Below, piece after piece: positions 10,192 to 22,773 of a stretch of DNA of 64,000 nucleotides (within the stretch, counting starts at the first letter, position 1; each line of letters opens with the position of its first letter). Location: positions 2,106,852-2,170,851 of the forward strand of contig JACAXG010000064.1 in the NCBI GenBank assembly GCA_018881555.1. The letters run 5' to 3'. Below the pieces are notes generated by a model. The model searched no databases and was not told the origin of the DNA. It saw nothing but the letters and a program-made list of their open reading frames with translations. Source of the DNA: Amblyornis subalaris. Lineage: Eukaryota; Chordata; Aves; Passeriformes; Ptilonorhynchidae. Both the position numbers and the translations under genes were made by a program.

Positions 10192-11605
10192 TGGTTACTT
10201 AATGCTTTCTCATAACAACACAATGTTTCATGGTTTAATTAATAGATGATAGCCAGTTGGGCTAGCCCAGAGAGAATAAAATACCCTATTTTATCTGATC
10301 ACCACACAAATGCTTAGTTTATAGCTCTAGACACTAAGTGATGACCTCTAGTTAACTGAGCACTTATCCCTGTTCACACTGCCTGCTTGTTTTGCAGCCT
10401 CGTGGCTCCAGCTGGATTCAAACTGTGCAGGTGTTACTGGGCACGTCTGTTTTGATCACCAGGTGGGACCTGAAGCCTCTGTAGCCTTCCTGGAGGACTC
10501 TTCGCTCTGCTAAGGCCTGTTACAACTATGTGCTGTGATTTATCTCATCTCTCCCCTTGACTAATCAGTCACATACCTAATTGGTGTTTGCAATATTCTG
10601 GGTCCCAGCATAAACAAATTGTTTAGCCCTGTGTCATCCAAACTGCATCTGGACAACCATCAGCGTTCTCCGTATTTTTGGAAAATCCTAGGAAAGAACT
10701 CAGAAGCTACACCTGCTTTAGTGACTTCTGCAGATATGACTCAGTGTTAGCAGAAGTCCAAGAGCAGTCGCAAAAATAGACACTGTTGTGCTGACTGTAT
10801 TCAGGGTTTTTTTACATTTCCATGAAAACATGAGTAACACTCACCTGAGTGATGGAAAAGTGAGTTGGATTGGCACTGGTTGGCAACGGGATGGAAAATT
10901 AGTATGTAAAGACCTAGTGATTAAGATAATGAAAAACAATGTTAAGAGTCTTAGGTGAAGCCAAGTTTTGTAGCCCTCGAGCTTTTAGTTGTGAAATTGT
11001 TGGCTCTTGTGTTGTTTCTGAAATAGAAATCTATTTAAATGACTTAAGCAACCCAAGTTTCAAGAATAACCCCAAGCAGGCTGTTTTAGTTGTGACTGAG
11101 AAACCGAATTCGGTGAATACTTTTTATTCTAATTGCTTGAATTCCCAAACACAAACCAAAGAACCAAACAGCTGCAGACCCTAAAGTGTTTCATATGAAA
11201 GTAATTTTAAACTTTGAGGAAAAAATGAAATGCNAAAGTTGATTGGAGTGGAAATCCCCTGCAAAATACTGGGATTTTTTTAGGATTCTTTTAATTGTTT
11301 CCCCTGCCACCCCTAAAAGTTGAGTGTAAACTGAAACATTCACAGTTTTTGGAATTAACTCAAAACAGTTGTTTTGATTTAATTGTGTTCAGCAATTTTC
11401 CCCTTTTCCTAGAACGGGATATCACCCCAGTCATCAATTTTTCATGCAGTGTTGGTCTTGGGAAAGTCCTTCTACCTGCAGCACAATGTGGATACTTCAT
11501 GCTGCTGTTCTTGGACTCTAGTTTCACTTTTCAGGTTAAATGATTTTAAAACCACTGGCTCTCAAAAGGGGCAATTTTCCTTTCCTTTTCATCTGCTGAT
11601 ACTCT
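10192..11605. other. Unique sequence, nothing recognised
   Basis: No exon, RNA gene or repeat family is recognised on either strand. Open frames at 10939-11184 and 11295-11543 (about 80 codons) have no domain signature. Confidence 0.35.
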
Positions 11606-11745
11606 ATAGAATCATAGAATATCTCAAGTTGGAAGGGACCCATAAGGGTCATTTACTCCAACTCCCTGTTTCTTGCAGGACCTAAAACTAAACCATATGA
11701 CATTGTCCAGACACTGCTTGAGGCACTCATGAAGACCCCCACAAA
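11606..11745 (-). mobile_element. CR1 LINE 3' end fragment, minus orientation
   Basis: On the plus strand the copy begins ATAGAATCATAGAATATCTC and GTTGGAAGGGACCCATAAG, the reverse complement of a CR1 3' terminus. A degraded 3'UTR part (CATTGTCCAGACACTGCTTG) follows. Similarity fades after about 11745. Confidence 0.85.
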
Positions 11746-12916
11746 TACAATGCTCTCCATAAATGACTGTACTAGATAGAAGCATTTTGGCATGCAGGAT
11801 AGTTAATGCAATTTGCAGACATTTTTTGGGACATAAATACATGGCAATGCACTGTGGAAGCCCAGAACTCTGCCTAAGGAATTTTTAGAGTGTAGGCTTA
11901 GGATGAGTCAGTTCATCTAGTTGATTTGGTGGGAAACCCTACCAAAAAATGAGTAGTTTTNGGTTGAATAAACCTCACACATTATCTCATGCCACAGTCT
12001 TGAACCTTGTTTGAGCTTGCNGAGGCTGGCACGTCATGGTCAGGCCTTTTCACAGAACAAGTCACCCTCCAGTTCTCACTTCTGACCGCTATAAAAACAG
12101 CTGCATTTTCCAGTTCGTCCTCAAGCAATTTCATGATTTTCCTCAAACACTTCCCAGATCTTCCCAGGGCTACAACACAACCTGCTGGAGGGGGACCCAG
12201 AGGTGGCCTGTGTGCATGAACACTGTGCCAAGAGCAAAGAGGCCAGGAAGATTATGATGGAGATGTTCTTTCCTGCTGCTCTTCTTCCTGGGACAATCCT
12301 ATTGGTTCAGCAGCTTCTTTCCTTATTTATAACGGGAGCCTGGCAACTAAGCTCCTGACTTAAGCACCTCAAAGACCCAAGGCTGCTTTGGTAGGACCAC
12401 AAGTTTTATATTACTGTCAGAATAGGAATAAAGAGCCTTTCTTCTTGAATGGGTTTCATCCTATTTCTCTGGACTGGTGATGCATTTACACTGGGCAGAA
12501 GGATGCTCTCCATAGGGATGTCTTAGCCCTCACTTGGGCCAGAGCACAGAAAGACAACAGATGACTTGAATGGAGATCATTTGCAACCTCAAGAACAGAC
12601 TCAGGAGGTTACAGCTGAAGATAAAGAAATTTGTAAAACTGAGAGGAGAGAAAGATCCTAGCAATGAGGTTATTTGGGAGGTTTAACAAGCTCCCCAGGG
12701 AAGCACTGTTGCTGTGGATAACTTTGAGAAGAGACCAGGAGAAATGTTTTTGAGGAGTTTAGATTTTTCCTGTCAAGTAATCAGCTATATTTNTGCCAGA
12801 AAAGGCCTTTCCCAGTCCCAATTAAACAAGAACTGGCCTGAGTGGATGGCTCCAAATTTGAACACAACCTTTTTCTTTTTTCCAGCTGGCAAAAATTTCA
12901 TCTATTTTCCTTGCTC

Positions 12917-12917
<1 letters not shown>
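11746..12917. other. Unique sequence, nothing recognised
   Basis: No recognised exon or repeat. It ends in a pyrimidine-rich stretch (TCTATTTTCCTTGCTCT) leading into the poly-C run. Confidence 0.35.

Positions 12918-12957
<40 letters not shown>
12918..12957. repeat. Uninterrupted C40 homopolymer
   Basis: Forty consecutive C residues, preceded by TTGCTCT and followed by GTTAGTGG. Long C/G homopolymers are rare in vertebrate genomes compared with A/T runs. The G-rich strand could form a G-quadruplex and the C-rich strand an i-motif. The exact length is likely to be unreliable in any assembly. It generates a proline-run open frame that is not a gene. Confidence 0.97.
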
Positions 12958-12958
<1 letters not shown>

Positions 12959-13847
12959 TTAGTGGTTTTGGTCAGATCATAAGCATATGTTGCAGAATCT
13001 GCTAGAAAAAAATATTTTCACAAGTGATATTTTCATAAATGCCTTTAAAAATTTTTCTGTCAGTGCCCAAGTAGTTTCCTGCTGACCAAGTATTCCCCCC
13101 AACCATTTCTTCATAAAGAACCATGCCTTGTTGTTCAATGCAAACTTGAACCTGTTTTCCTGTGATTTGAACAGATACAAAGTCTCTCTACATGGATTTA
13201 CTCGCATCAAATACCACAAACCCCATATTTCAGACGAGCNACAAATCTCCTCCTCTAAGAGCTTATTTTAACAAACTTGCAGCATTTCATCCTCTCTGTG
13301 GTTTTGATCTCCCTCTGAAATGCAGCTGAAGCCAAGATGTTTAAAACTTCTCAGGAAAGGGGACACGCTGTTGGACGAACCTCACCTCCATAGAAAATGG
13401 GTGTACAATTCAGAGACAGGGAGAAGCCTATGAATTGGAGTCCCCCAATATTTCCAGGGCTTGAAGGCATTTGCACACCTGGTGCTGAGTTTTGCCCCAA
13501 CTCTCTGACCTCCATCTGAATTCTGCACTTGAAGCCAGCCCCAGGAAAACGTACAGCTCTTCAGACCTTTGCTTTCTATTGGTGACAAAAAACCACAGAG
13601 CTGGTTGCTGCAGAGCTCTGGCAGCTGTGCTGTTAATGATAGGAAGAAAGTGAAGCTGTTCAGCTGATCCATGACTATCTCCAACTCATCCCGAGATATG
13701 TTATTTGATCCACAAAACCCCTCCACACATTTCATGCCTTGCAGGGACAGCTGTTCCATCACCCCTCTCACTGGTGGTTTGCAGGATTTACCTTTTTATA
13801 AATCAGAAATCGTGTAGAAATACTCATTTTTTTCAGAGTACAAAATA
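12958..13847. other. Unique sequence, nothing recognised
   Basis: A minus-strand open frame of 129 codons at 13382-13771 has no recognisable domain and I saw no convincing flanking splice sites. No repeats are recognised. Confidence 0.3.
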
Positions 13848-13882
13848 TCTTCTCTCTCTGTGTGTGTGTGTGTGTGTGTGTG
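13848..13882. repeat. Compound (TC)n(TG)12 microsatellite
   Basis: A short TC run is followed by about twelve uninterrupted TG units, ending at 13882. Such loci are usually length-polymorphic. Cys-Val runs in the open frames here are artefacts of this repeat. Confidence 0.95.
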
Positions 13883-16707
13883 CATTTCATTCATGGACTT
13901 TACTTTCTCTCAAATGACCTATGAGTATCTCTTGTCTCATGGAATTGAGTGTTGTTTGCTTGTTCACAGCTTCCTTTCCTTCCGTTATCCAGCAAAGAAA
14001 GTTTGCTTAAGTGGCTTTTGTGAACTCTTTCAAGATCCCCAGAAGGATGATACAGGAAACAGAGAGCTTCCTTTCTATACAAACTTCTAGGGTGTTCCCA
14101 TAATAGCCTGAAATTTATCTGCCCTTAGCAGCCTGCAATTGGACAAAAAATTAATGAACTGTCAAGGGATCAGGCCAAACACAATTAACATATCAGAGAG
14201 GAGAGTTTGCAATGAGAAAGAATCCCCCACTTACACAGCACCTTTTATCCCACGTTGCCAAACATCTTCCTTGCTATGTTTCCAATTACCTTACAAGTTG
14301 GCCATGCTTTAACCATCCAGCCTGAAATTTTCCATAATTGCTCCCTGCCTCACGTTGAATACATTTTTTGGAGAGCAGTGGAAGGGAAAAAGCTACAGAA
14401 AAAAACCTCTTTAAAAGGTGCAGTTATATTGCACTGAGCTTAAAGCTAATGAATTAGTTTTAGGGATGTTTAAGCATTCTCCCTCTTTATTTTGAAGAGT
14501 GCTTTTGCACCATGGGAGGCTGGAATGGGAATGAGACACTTGGCACAGCAGCATGGCTGAGGATGAGAATCTGTCACCATCACCATGAAAATGCATCTGG
14601 GTTTTTGCAACAAATAAACTACAGACAAACCCTTATTTCAATGTTTTAGAGGCAGGTTAGTACCTCAGTTTTATGCCTTCTGACTGCTGTGCCCGTAGTT
14701 TCTGCAGCCCTCAAAGAGCAGCCCCTGTAAGCAGAACATCTGGACAGGGAGCCGACAAAATGGATTCTCATCCTTCAGGATTTCACCCGGTGTGACCTGG
14801 CACTGTGGGTGAGATCTGGGAGGATTGTAGCACTGGGAGGGAGGGCAGGGCCCGTGCTGAAAGCTGACAAGGTAGAAATGTGAGTCATTAAAAGGCAAAG
14901 ACCAATCTGTAAAGAAACAATTACTTACATATTTAAAAAAAAAAAAATCAGATCTGGAAGGCACGTTCGCCTGGTGGTTGACACTCCCTACAAAAGCACC
15001 GTGTTGTTCCAAAAGTCTCCCATGAGATGAGCAAACCTTGCCAGGAATAATCACAGATCTAGAGTTGCATAATTGCTCAACTAAAGGCAGGCAGGGAACA
15101 GATAGGGAACCTGTGCTTTGGTTTTTCCTGCCCACTTCCTTGCTTTCAGGGCTGTGTGCTGCTCCGAAGCACCGGGGCTTATATTGGCCGGAGCAGTCAG
15201 GACACCAGGAGGAAAAAAAAGCTTCTTAGCAACAGCTTCACAGTGTGTGTTGTTTTTAACTCCATTCATAAAAGCAGTTAGCAGGGCTGTGCGAGGCAGG
15301 CCGGGCTCTGAGCGCTCGTGTCTGCTCGGAGCAGAGAGCTCTCGACGTGCTTGAGCCAAGCGCCGGCAGTTTCATACCCTTCCAGCACTAATCCAGCAAT
15401 AAAGAGAATGGCTTTAAGCCACTTCAGACCCATTAGTGCTCTCCAGAATGCTAATATAGCGTAGAGATGAAAGGACTGCAGTGAGGGGAATGAGGANATG
15501 CAGGCAACAGCTTTGCCTCCCCTCTTAGAGAGGTTTGCTTCATTTTCTCAAGGAGCAGAGACCGAATTTGGGGAGCAGATGCCATGGTAGCAGAACACAC
15601 TGGCACTCCCATGTCATGCCACTCTGGGCATTGCATCAGGCAGTGCTAACGGCAAGGCTGGGGTGCCTTTATTTTAGCGACAATTCTTGGTTAACCAGAA
15701 ATCTGATACTTGATCTGCTGCAGCCTGGAATGCCAAGTCCATNTGCATGACCCGTATCTGTGTGGCCACAGGCAGGAGATGATGTGAAAATCATTTGGAT
15801 AATGGCAATTAGCACAGCGATAGTTTTTCATAATTTCCTAAATCTGCTTGGGAAAATTAATCTTTTTTAAATTAAGAAACAATGTTTGTCACTTTTAAAA
15901 TCAAAAGCCTCCTGTTTACTGAGAAAGATCTGTCTTTAGTGACAANAGCCTATATTTTTTCCAAGCCAAAAATCCTCTGTGAAACAGCACTATTTAAAAT
16001 AGTCCCTGAGGAAAGGTAGAGAAGTTCTGCCAGAAAACCCCATGATGTAGAGGAAGAAACTGAGGAGGATGGTTGATCTGGGACTTCACAGGTTTGGAAA
16101 CAAGAGTGTGGTGGAGTTCTGGGATGTTTACTGTGCAGTAGGGAAGGTGAGAAGGGATTTTGCCCAGAAATACCTGTGGCAGAAGGAGGTGCCAGGTGAA
16201 ACCAGGCTGTCTAGTCTATGAGGCAAAGCGCTACAAGAGCGATTTGCTGGAGATGGAAACAAGAGATGTTCCCGCTGGATAATCAGGACCAGAGGTTAAT
16301 TAACTATAGGAACATCCTACTGAGAAGCCATCCTGTGAATTCCTATATGACAGCTCGGGGNCATTGCCATCAGATGCTTTAAGTGTCCCACTAAGCTGCT
16401 CACCACGTTGTTGTGGAGATAACCTGCTTTTCCGCTGATTCCAGAGGGATGCCAGGGCTCCTGCTGCAAGTCCCCAAGCTTCAGGCTCTGGATACCCCTG
16501 GGTGCCTGCTGCAGGACTGTGTCCTACTTTTGTGTTTCTCAGTGAAAGAGCCACATCAAGTGTCTGGAAAAAAAAAGCAAAACAAGGACAAAGTTCTGCC
16601 CTTCCACTAGTCTGTTTTCATTTACAGCCAAATTCTGCCAATCTTTGAGTGTCTATTTAAAACTTTAATTTCCTTCCCACCAGCCTGTTTCCGTGCTGGG
16701 GTGCATG
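13883..16707. other. Unique sequence; possible non-coding constraint at 14.1-14.3 kb and CpG patch at 15.3 kb
   Basis: No credible exon is seen. The 154-codon minus-strand frame at 14671-15135 includes a run of Phe codons from an A tract near 14935-14947 and lacks known domains. At about 14090-14330 the sequence is AT-rich with repeated CAATTA/TTAATG cores. At 15295-15370 there is a short CpG-containing patch (GAGCGCTCGTG, CTCTCGACGTG). Both could be regulatory, but only composition supports this. Confidence 0.3.
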
Positions 16708-16803
16708 TTCCTTTTTTTCTTTTTTCTTCTTCTATTTCTTTTTTTTTCTTTTTTTGCCCCCTTTTTCTTTTTTCTTTTTTTCTTTCGCTTTCTCTTTCCC
16801 CCT
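16708..16803. repeat. 96-base polypyrimidine tract
   Basis: The plus strand is almost purely T and C for about 96 bases, with only isolated A/G interruptions near 16734, 16756 and 16787. Long homopurine-homopyrimidine tracts can adopt triplex (H-DNA) structure. The minus strand reads as Lys/Arg/Glu-rich open frames (16622-16922), which are artefacts of the purine run. Confidence 0.9.
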
Positions 16804-19800
16804 GTTGTTTCACAGCCCACCTGATGATACTCATCACTCATCACTCTGGACACACCAGGACGCTGAGCTGAGCCCAGTCTATGTGCAGACACTGCTACAT
16901 GAGGTGTTGTACCCTGCCACATATCAAGGGGAGGAGACTGTGCCTGACTCTCCTTGGCTGTGATACTGGGGCTCAGCCTGGAACTGACAGCTGTGGAAAA
17001 TTAATGGCTGGGCCCTGTTTCCAGGGAATGGCCATCAAGGTCACGGGTTTGAGGCTATAAGGACAAAGCCCTTTCCTACTTGCAGCCAGTGCGCATGCCG
17101 ACTTTGCTGTCCCCTCTTCGGATGTCCCCAGATCGCTGTCACATGAGGACACCNTGGGTGAAGGGGTGCCATTGGCTGCCCAGCCTGTTTTTGTGCCCGG
17201 GGACTCTATGAATACAGCCTGATGATGCTCGAAGTGTAACTGAAACCTGCTCTGTGCTGCAGAGACACAGCTCCTGGCTGAACTATCCCTGCCCCTTGCA
17301 AGGCTGAGCAGAGGAGTTTGTTCAAGCTGGCCTTGAGGACAGGGTCACCCCGTGCAGCGGCGTGCAGGGAGGTACATGATACTGCTGCTCTGCTGGGGGT
17401 ACTGGCCTGTGTAGTGCTCTTCTCCGTCTGTTTAGTGGTCAGCCCACTTGAGTGGAGCCAATTTGGATGCAAAGAAATGGAATTTTTCCCAGGCACAGAA
17501 GCCAGAGATGAATCCTTTCGGGCATGGAGGGCCTGGGCTTGGAAAACATTGAGCCCTGTCTCTGGGCAGTTTAATCTTGGCAGCCAGAAACCTGTGTGGA
17601 TTTACACTTCCATATGCAACTGTTTGATAATCACGTTGCCATGGCTACATTTGAATCCTGCAATAAATGTGTAATTTCACACATTTACATCAAAAGGAGC
17701 TCCAGAACATACAGCTGCCTCACAAAGCAGCTGATCTCTTTCCATNAGCACTTTCCATTTTTAACAACATATTATTGTACTCATTGGTGTGCTTCTTTTG
17801 GGAGGGGGGTGAGATCTGTAGGGCAGGTTTGACTGTCAAGGTCTTGAGGTCTGAGCTACCCTAAGGGCCTCTCAATGCTGGCACCAGGGCAGTTGTCCTG
17901 CTGGGGTCAGAGCAGCCATTTCCAGGGCGGTGCTGGTTCCTGCTTGGGAGCTGCAGGGGATCCTTTGCAATTAAAGAAAGACAAAGTTAAACACAAGGTC
18001 CTGGTGTACCCAAAATGCAGGGAGAAGGACTGAGGAGTGGAGTGTGCAGCTCTGCTCAGGGATCTGATGCCCACCTCTCTTACTCTCTTAGCAGTTTGGT
18101 CCCTTCATCCCCTTTTTATCCCAGTCCTGTCAGGTCTTCCTCCCTGACTCCTTGCCTCCTCTCTCCCACACTCTGCTATCTGGATTGCTCCATATCTCAC
18201 TGGCCACCTTGTCCCAGTGTTTTGCCCCCATGCTACCTGTCCCTCCAGTGCCTTCTGAGTGCTATCCTACTTGTGATGGCTCCTTGTCCCACAGACACCC
18301 TCTGTTAATCCCATGGGCAGCTTTTTCCTTGGTCCAAGCCTTCTTCTCTGCCTCTGACAAGAGGCAATGTGCAGATAAGCNTTATTTAGAGAGGGGCAGG
18401 TCACGGGGGGAGCAGAGAAGAGGCCGTACCAGGATGCAGCTTCAACCAGCAGCAGCTGAATGAAGTGGTAGATGGCACCCACTGAGCACCAGATCTGGAG
18501 AGAAATTTACATCCAAACTCTATCNTTGCTGGTTTCAACAGATTTTTTTTCAGGAACTCGAAACTTGGACAGTTCTGCCTTTGTTTTTTTTTTTTGTCCT
18601 ATAGCAACGCCAGCTGGAACAGTGTTGGCACCAAGGCAGGGCTGCAGCTGGTCTCCTCCTTGCTCAGAGCAAAGAGNTGCTGGAGAGTCTTCAGCATTCA
18701 CAGAATATGGACAAAGCAAATGTTTCACTTCACTCCATGAATTTACTGCTGAGTAGAGAGAGAGGAAATTTGACTGTGACAAGTGCCCAATACTGACAAT
18801 TTCTCTGTGAGAAACTGGAAAAGGGAAAAACATTGGAAAAGCATAAGATTCTGGTTTTTTCTCAGCTGTTTATACAATTGGAAAAGTTAAGTAAGTCTAA
18901 TTATTGAGGTTATTGGTTTTAATGAGTCACCACCTTACTGTTATTATTCCTGGTTGCTGTTGCCATAGGACGAGAAGCTGCAGCTGGGCTGAGCCGTGCT
19001 ACGCAACAAACTCTCATGCTTGCTATTCCAAGATTAAGACATAGGAAAATGGGTGGCTCAGTGAAATGGGAACAAGGAGAAGGAAAGTGATGTTTGCCAA
19101 TGTGTTGTGTGGCAACATGACCAGTATGCAGATACTGGCAGCACAGATGGGTTTCTACCAGAGACTGGTGGGGTTGATTTTTGAATGTTTTTTGAGGAGC
19201 ACTTCCAAAGATATGATAGGAAGGAGGTTGGGCACCATCGTGGGCTGGTTGTTGGTGGCAATGGCCACGGTCAGAGAAGTCACAGGGCTTTGAGAGTGAA
19301 GACCTGAATTTAGTGTTATGGGATGAACCAGTGAAGGGATACAGGCTGAGAAACAAGACAAAAGGGAAAGGTTAGGAGAAAAATCTCCATGGTAGTATTG
19401 TGAATGGGTAAGAGTGAAGTGTGATCAGGGCCCGTGAGAAGTCCTTTAGTAATAGAGGAAGGAAGAGATATACCAGAGATTTGTTTGTGGGGCTGGAGAA
19501 GCCAGGCTTGAAAATTTTGCAAGCTTTGACTGCAGCCTGAATTCACGGACTTTGCAGGGGAGGTATGAAGTGGCATCAGGACCATGCTGGCATGGCAGAT
19601 AAACTATTGTGTTGCCCAGTGTGTTTTGAGAAGATTTAGGGAGAAGGCTTGGGAGGAAATGGATATCAAAAACTCTGTTTTATTGAGGCTGAGCTTTAGA
19701 TAATAATTAGACATCCATGAGATATCCTGGAGGATCAGATGTCACTGGAGGATCTGTGCTTGCGTGTGTGTTAGCGTGGGAGCCAGCTCCGAGCTGCTGT

Positions 19801-22697
19801 TGGGATCAGGCAGGGCCTGCAGGGTGGAGGCAGGAACACGCCAACCCCCAGGGTTTCATCGATGTCAATTGATCAGTTGTGTAGAAACAAAGCAAGCGAC
19901 GTTTCCGGTCTCTTGGATGTTGCAGAAGGTGTCGGGTTTGCTTGCAGCAAGTTCGTCTTTTTCAGCTGATCTTGCACTTTCGGTTCTTTCTCCAGGATGG
20001 CAGAGAAGTGTATTTTATGAGCTGGGCTCCGAAACAAAAGGGGAGATCTGCTAGAGCAATGGGCTGTCAGACAGGTTTTCTTTCCCTCTCAAATGCATAC
20101 AAGGGCATCTACTAAAAATGCCATGGGAACAAGCATAGGAGGATTAGACACTGAAGTGAGCTGCCCTGTGAGTAGGAAAGTCATCTTCAAGCCATCGGCT
20201 TTTTCCCAGAGTGGTCCCTCCCTTTAAGCCCCACAAGAAGAGTGGCACAGCCTTTTTTTCACCCAGTTTGGACACTGTGTCCAGTCAGTTCCAGCAGCCA
20301 TAGCATGGGAGGAGAGGGAAACCCTTCCTTTTATCTCTGTGGCATGGGTAATGTGTGTCTCTCCTTTTCACAGCTACCAAAACCTGGCATTTCCTGCTTT
20401 ATTATCCATTTCCTAATACTTCCNAGGGCTTGAATGCTGGACTCAGCCAAGGCTCCAGAGAGGGATTAGCATGGACTTGCCTTGGCCATGGATGGCCTTC
20501 ATTCTTTTTTGCATTTATTCTTTCTAGAGGATTGAGGAGGAGAAGGGGAGATAAATACTGTTTTTGGATCTCACTTCAGCCGCTGAAGAATGAGCTGAGT
20601 GCCTAAATGAACCCAAAAGGCACCGTGGGGTGAGGCAAATCACATCCAAGCCGGACGTGGTGGCCTCTTCCCAAGTTCCTGAGCTGCCACACGCTCCAGC
20701 CATGCCTCAGCAGGCAGGACAGCCCAGGGACCCTGGGGACTGTGACAGGGCTGCTGCCAAGGCTCCGAGCTCCCCTCCGGGTGACTGGAATACAGCAAAG
20801 ACACAGGTCATGAATGCTGTCTGGAGTGAGTGACCTGGATGTGTCTGCCCAGACTCCACACAAAGAGGCAATGTGGTCCCGGCTCTGTTGCTCCCAGGGC
20901 TTGTGCCGGAGGCTGAAGTGGACACTGTCCAAAGTGTGGAGAGCCACAGCTCTTGCCCAGTGGCAGGAGAGGCCACTGTTCTCTGGGGTACCCAGAGTGG
21001 CTCTGCAGACCTGGCTGCACAAAAGGTTTGTCAAAATGGATGCCAGGAGCATCCAGGCTCTCGGTCGTCGCTGCCAAAGCTTCCCGATAGCGATTGCTCT
21101 GCAGCCTAATGTAGCTCACTGAGGGGGAGTTCGGATGCTCAGAGTGTTCAGATCAGAACTGCATAATATATTGGCACATATCCATGTCTTTTAACTCTTG
21201 GGGCCACTTAATTTTATGACATGTCATGCCAAGCCCCTCTGTGCAGCACCACTGCTGTGAATTTCGTAGGTCGCTAAAGCAAAATTGTGTTTTGCTTTGT
21301 GTGTTTATCACTGCTTTCTCTGCTGACTTGTGNGTGTGAGAATTGTTTTCCTAAACTNCCTTGCCTCTTTTCCAAAGCCCACTGAATCCTCTGACAGTGG
21401 CAAAACAAACCTGGCTTATAACTCAGCTCATCCTTTCCCTCTCCCAACAGGTGCTTGCTTGAGGTTTGTGAACATGGGAATCAAACCCAGGAGTTCACAG
21501 CTAATGCACAGACATGATCTAACCCAGAAGTTGCTCCTGTCCCTGACAATTAGATAAGAATTATCTCAAATACCGTCAGATAGGTCTGACAGGACAAGTA
21601 CAGGAGACATGAGAGGTTGGTCAAACCGCCTCCAGTACTGCACAGGCACAGGGCTCAATCCACTATATCCACTGAGTNCATGACTATTGGATTTGCTTCT
21701 TCTTTCCCTTGTAAACTATATGATGAAACAGTTTTCTCTGGGCATTTCCCACTTCTGAACATTGTTTAGTGCATTGCATTACAAGTAAAGGAAAATACTA
21801 AATTTCCACGCTTTTTTTGTTTGTTTATTTGAGGTTCAAATTTTATATCCCCCAGTCCTTTCTTGGCAGGTTAAAATTAATGGACTTTTCAAGATGATCA
21901 AGATCAAGCGAGAACTAAAGTTTCAGTCTTCTACCTAATAAGACAACATGGGAAATGTTAATTAGATCATCTTGGATAAAAACCTTTTTCCCCCTGCCCT
22001 TCCCATCAGATCAGTGTATGCAGTACCAGGGCCAGACAAGTGGGAGAGGTTGGGCTGCTTTTTCTTCCCCCTCCCTCCTGCATACAGAAATGAGGGACCT
22101 GATGATATTGCAAGCTTGGATCAAAAAGAAGTGTCTGCCAAGGAGCAGATCTGCTCCTGCAGGAACATCCCTCCATCTTTCCCATGTGGGAAGAGAGAGA
22201 CTTTGCCCATTTCTGTCTCTTAGTTATGAACAAATAGCACATGGCCATCACTCACCACTAACTAAGAAGCCCAGTTAATGTATCTGGGTGATACACCCTG
22301 GCTGCCCCGAGGTGCTGTTGTGCAATGAAAGTTGATAAATTGGGCCAAAAAAATGCCTGAAAAATCTTCCTGCTTCCACAGTAGCTCAAACTCCAGGTCA
22401 GAGNGGGCACAAAATATACTGGGCCAGAAATGAGACTTTACAGACACCATCCATTTCCTTCCACATTCCTTTTTTACCACCATGAATTCCATTAATTTAG
22501 CATAATATCACAAACAACAATAGTTAGTGCCAGTGTTGACTGATCAATGCTGCTTCTGCAACCCTCTGCAGGCCAACTGGGAAGAGTCAACGTGCCCATC
22601 CTGGGATGGCTGTTGCAGTGGTGAGAAGAGGAAGGACCTGTTAGTAGACCAGTATGTATGTGCCAGGTCAAAGGCCTCAGATTTCTGCNGAAAGATG
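16804..22697. other. Unique sequence, no genes recognised
   Basis: This is a long stretch without CR1, LTR or recognisable exons. The many 80-150 codon frames on both strands (for example 17318-17674 plus, 18919-19356 minus, 20603-21052 minus) overlap one another in several frames, as expected of moderately GC-rich non-coding DNA. None shows a known domain. Confidence 0.35.
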
Positions 22698-22773
22698 GGA
22701 CCTTGTCTAACTTAGGGTTGGAACAAGATGATCTTTGAAGTCCCTTTCAACCCAAACCATCCTGTGATGCTAT
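22698..22773 (+). mobile_element. CR1 LINE 3' terminal remnant
   Basis: Only the last ~75 bases of a CR1 remain. They include GGTTGGAACAAGATGATCTT, GAAGTCCCTTTCAACCCAAA and a decayed CCTGTGATGCTATGA tail. Confidence 0.85.

Noticed and set aside
13705..14090. Plus-strand frames with Cys-Val repeats
   Set aside because: Translation of a TG microsatellite.
14671..15135. 154-codon minus-strand open frame
   Set aside because: It contains a Phe run from a poly-A/T tract and no recognisable motif; length is within chance expectation for 64 kb in six frames.
16622..16922. Lys/Arg-rich minus-strand frames resembling a nuclear basic protein
   Set aside because: Pure consequence of the purine strand of the polypyrimidine tract.
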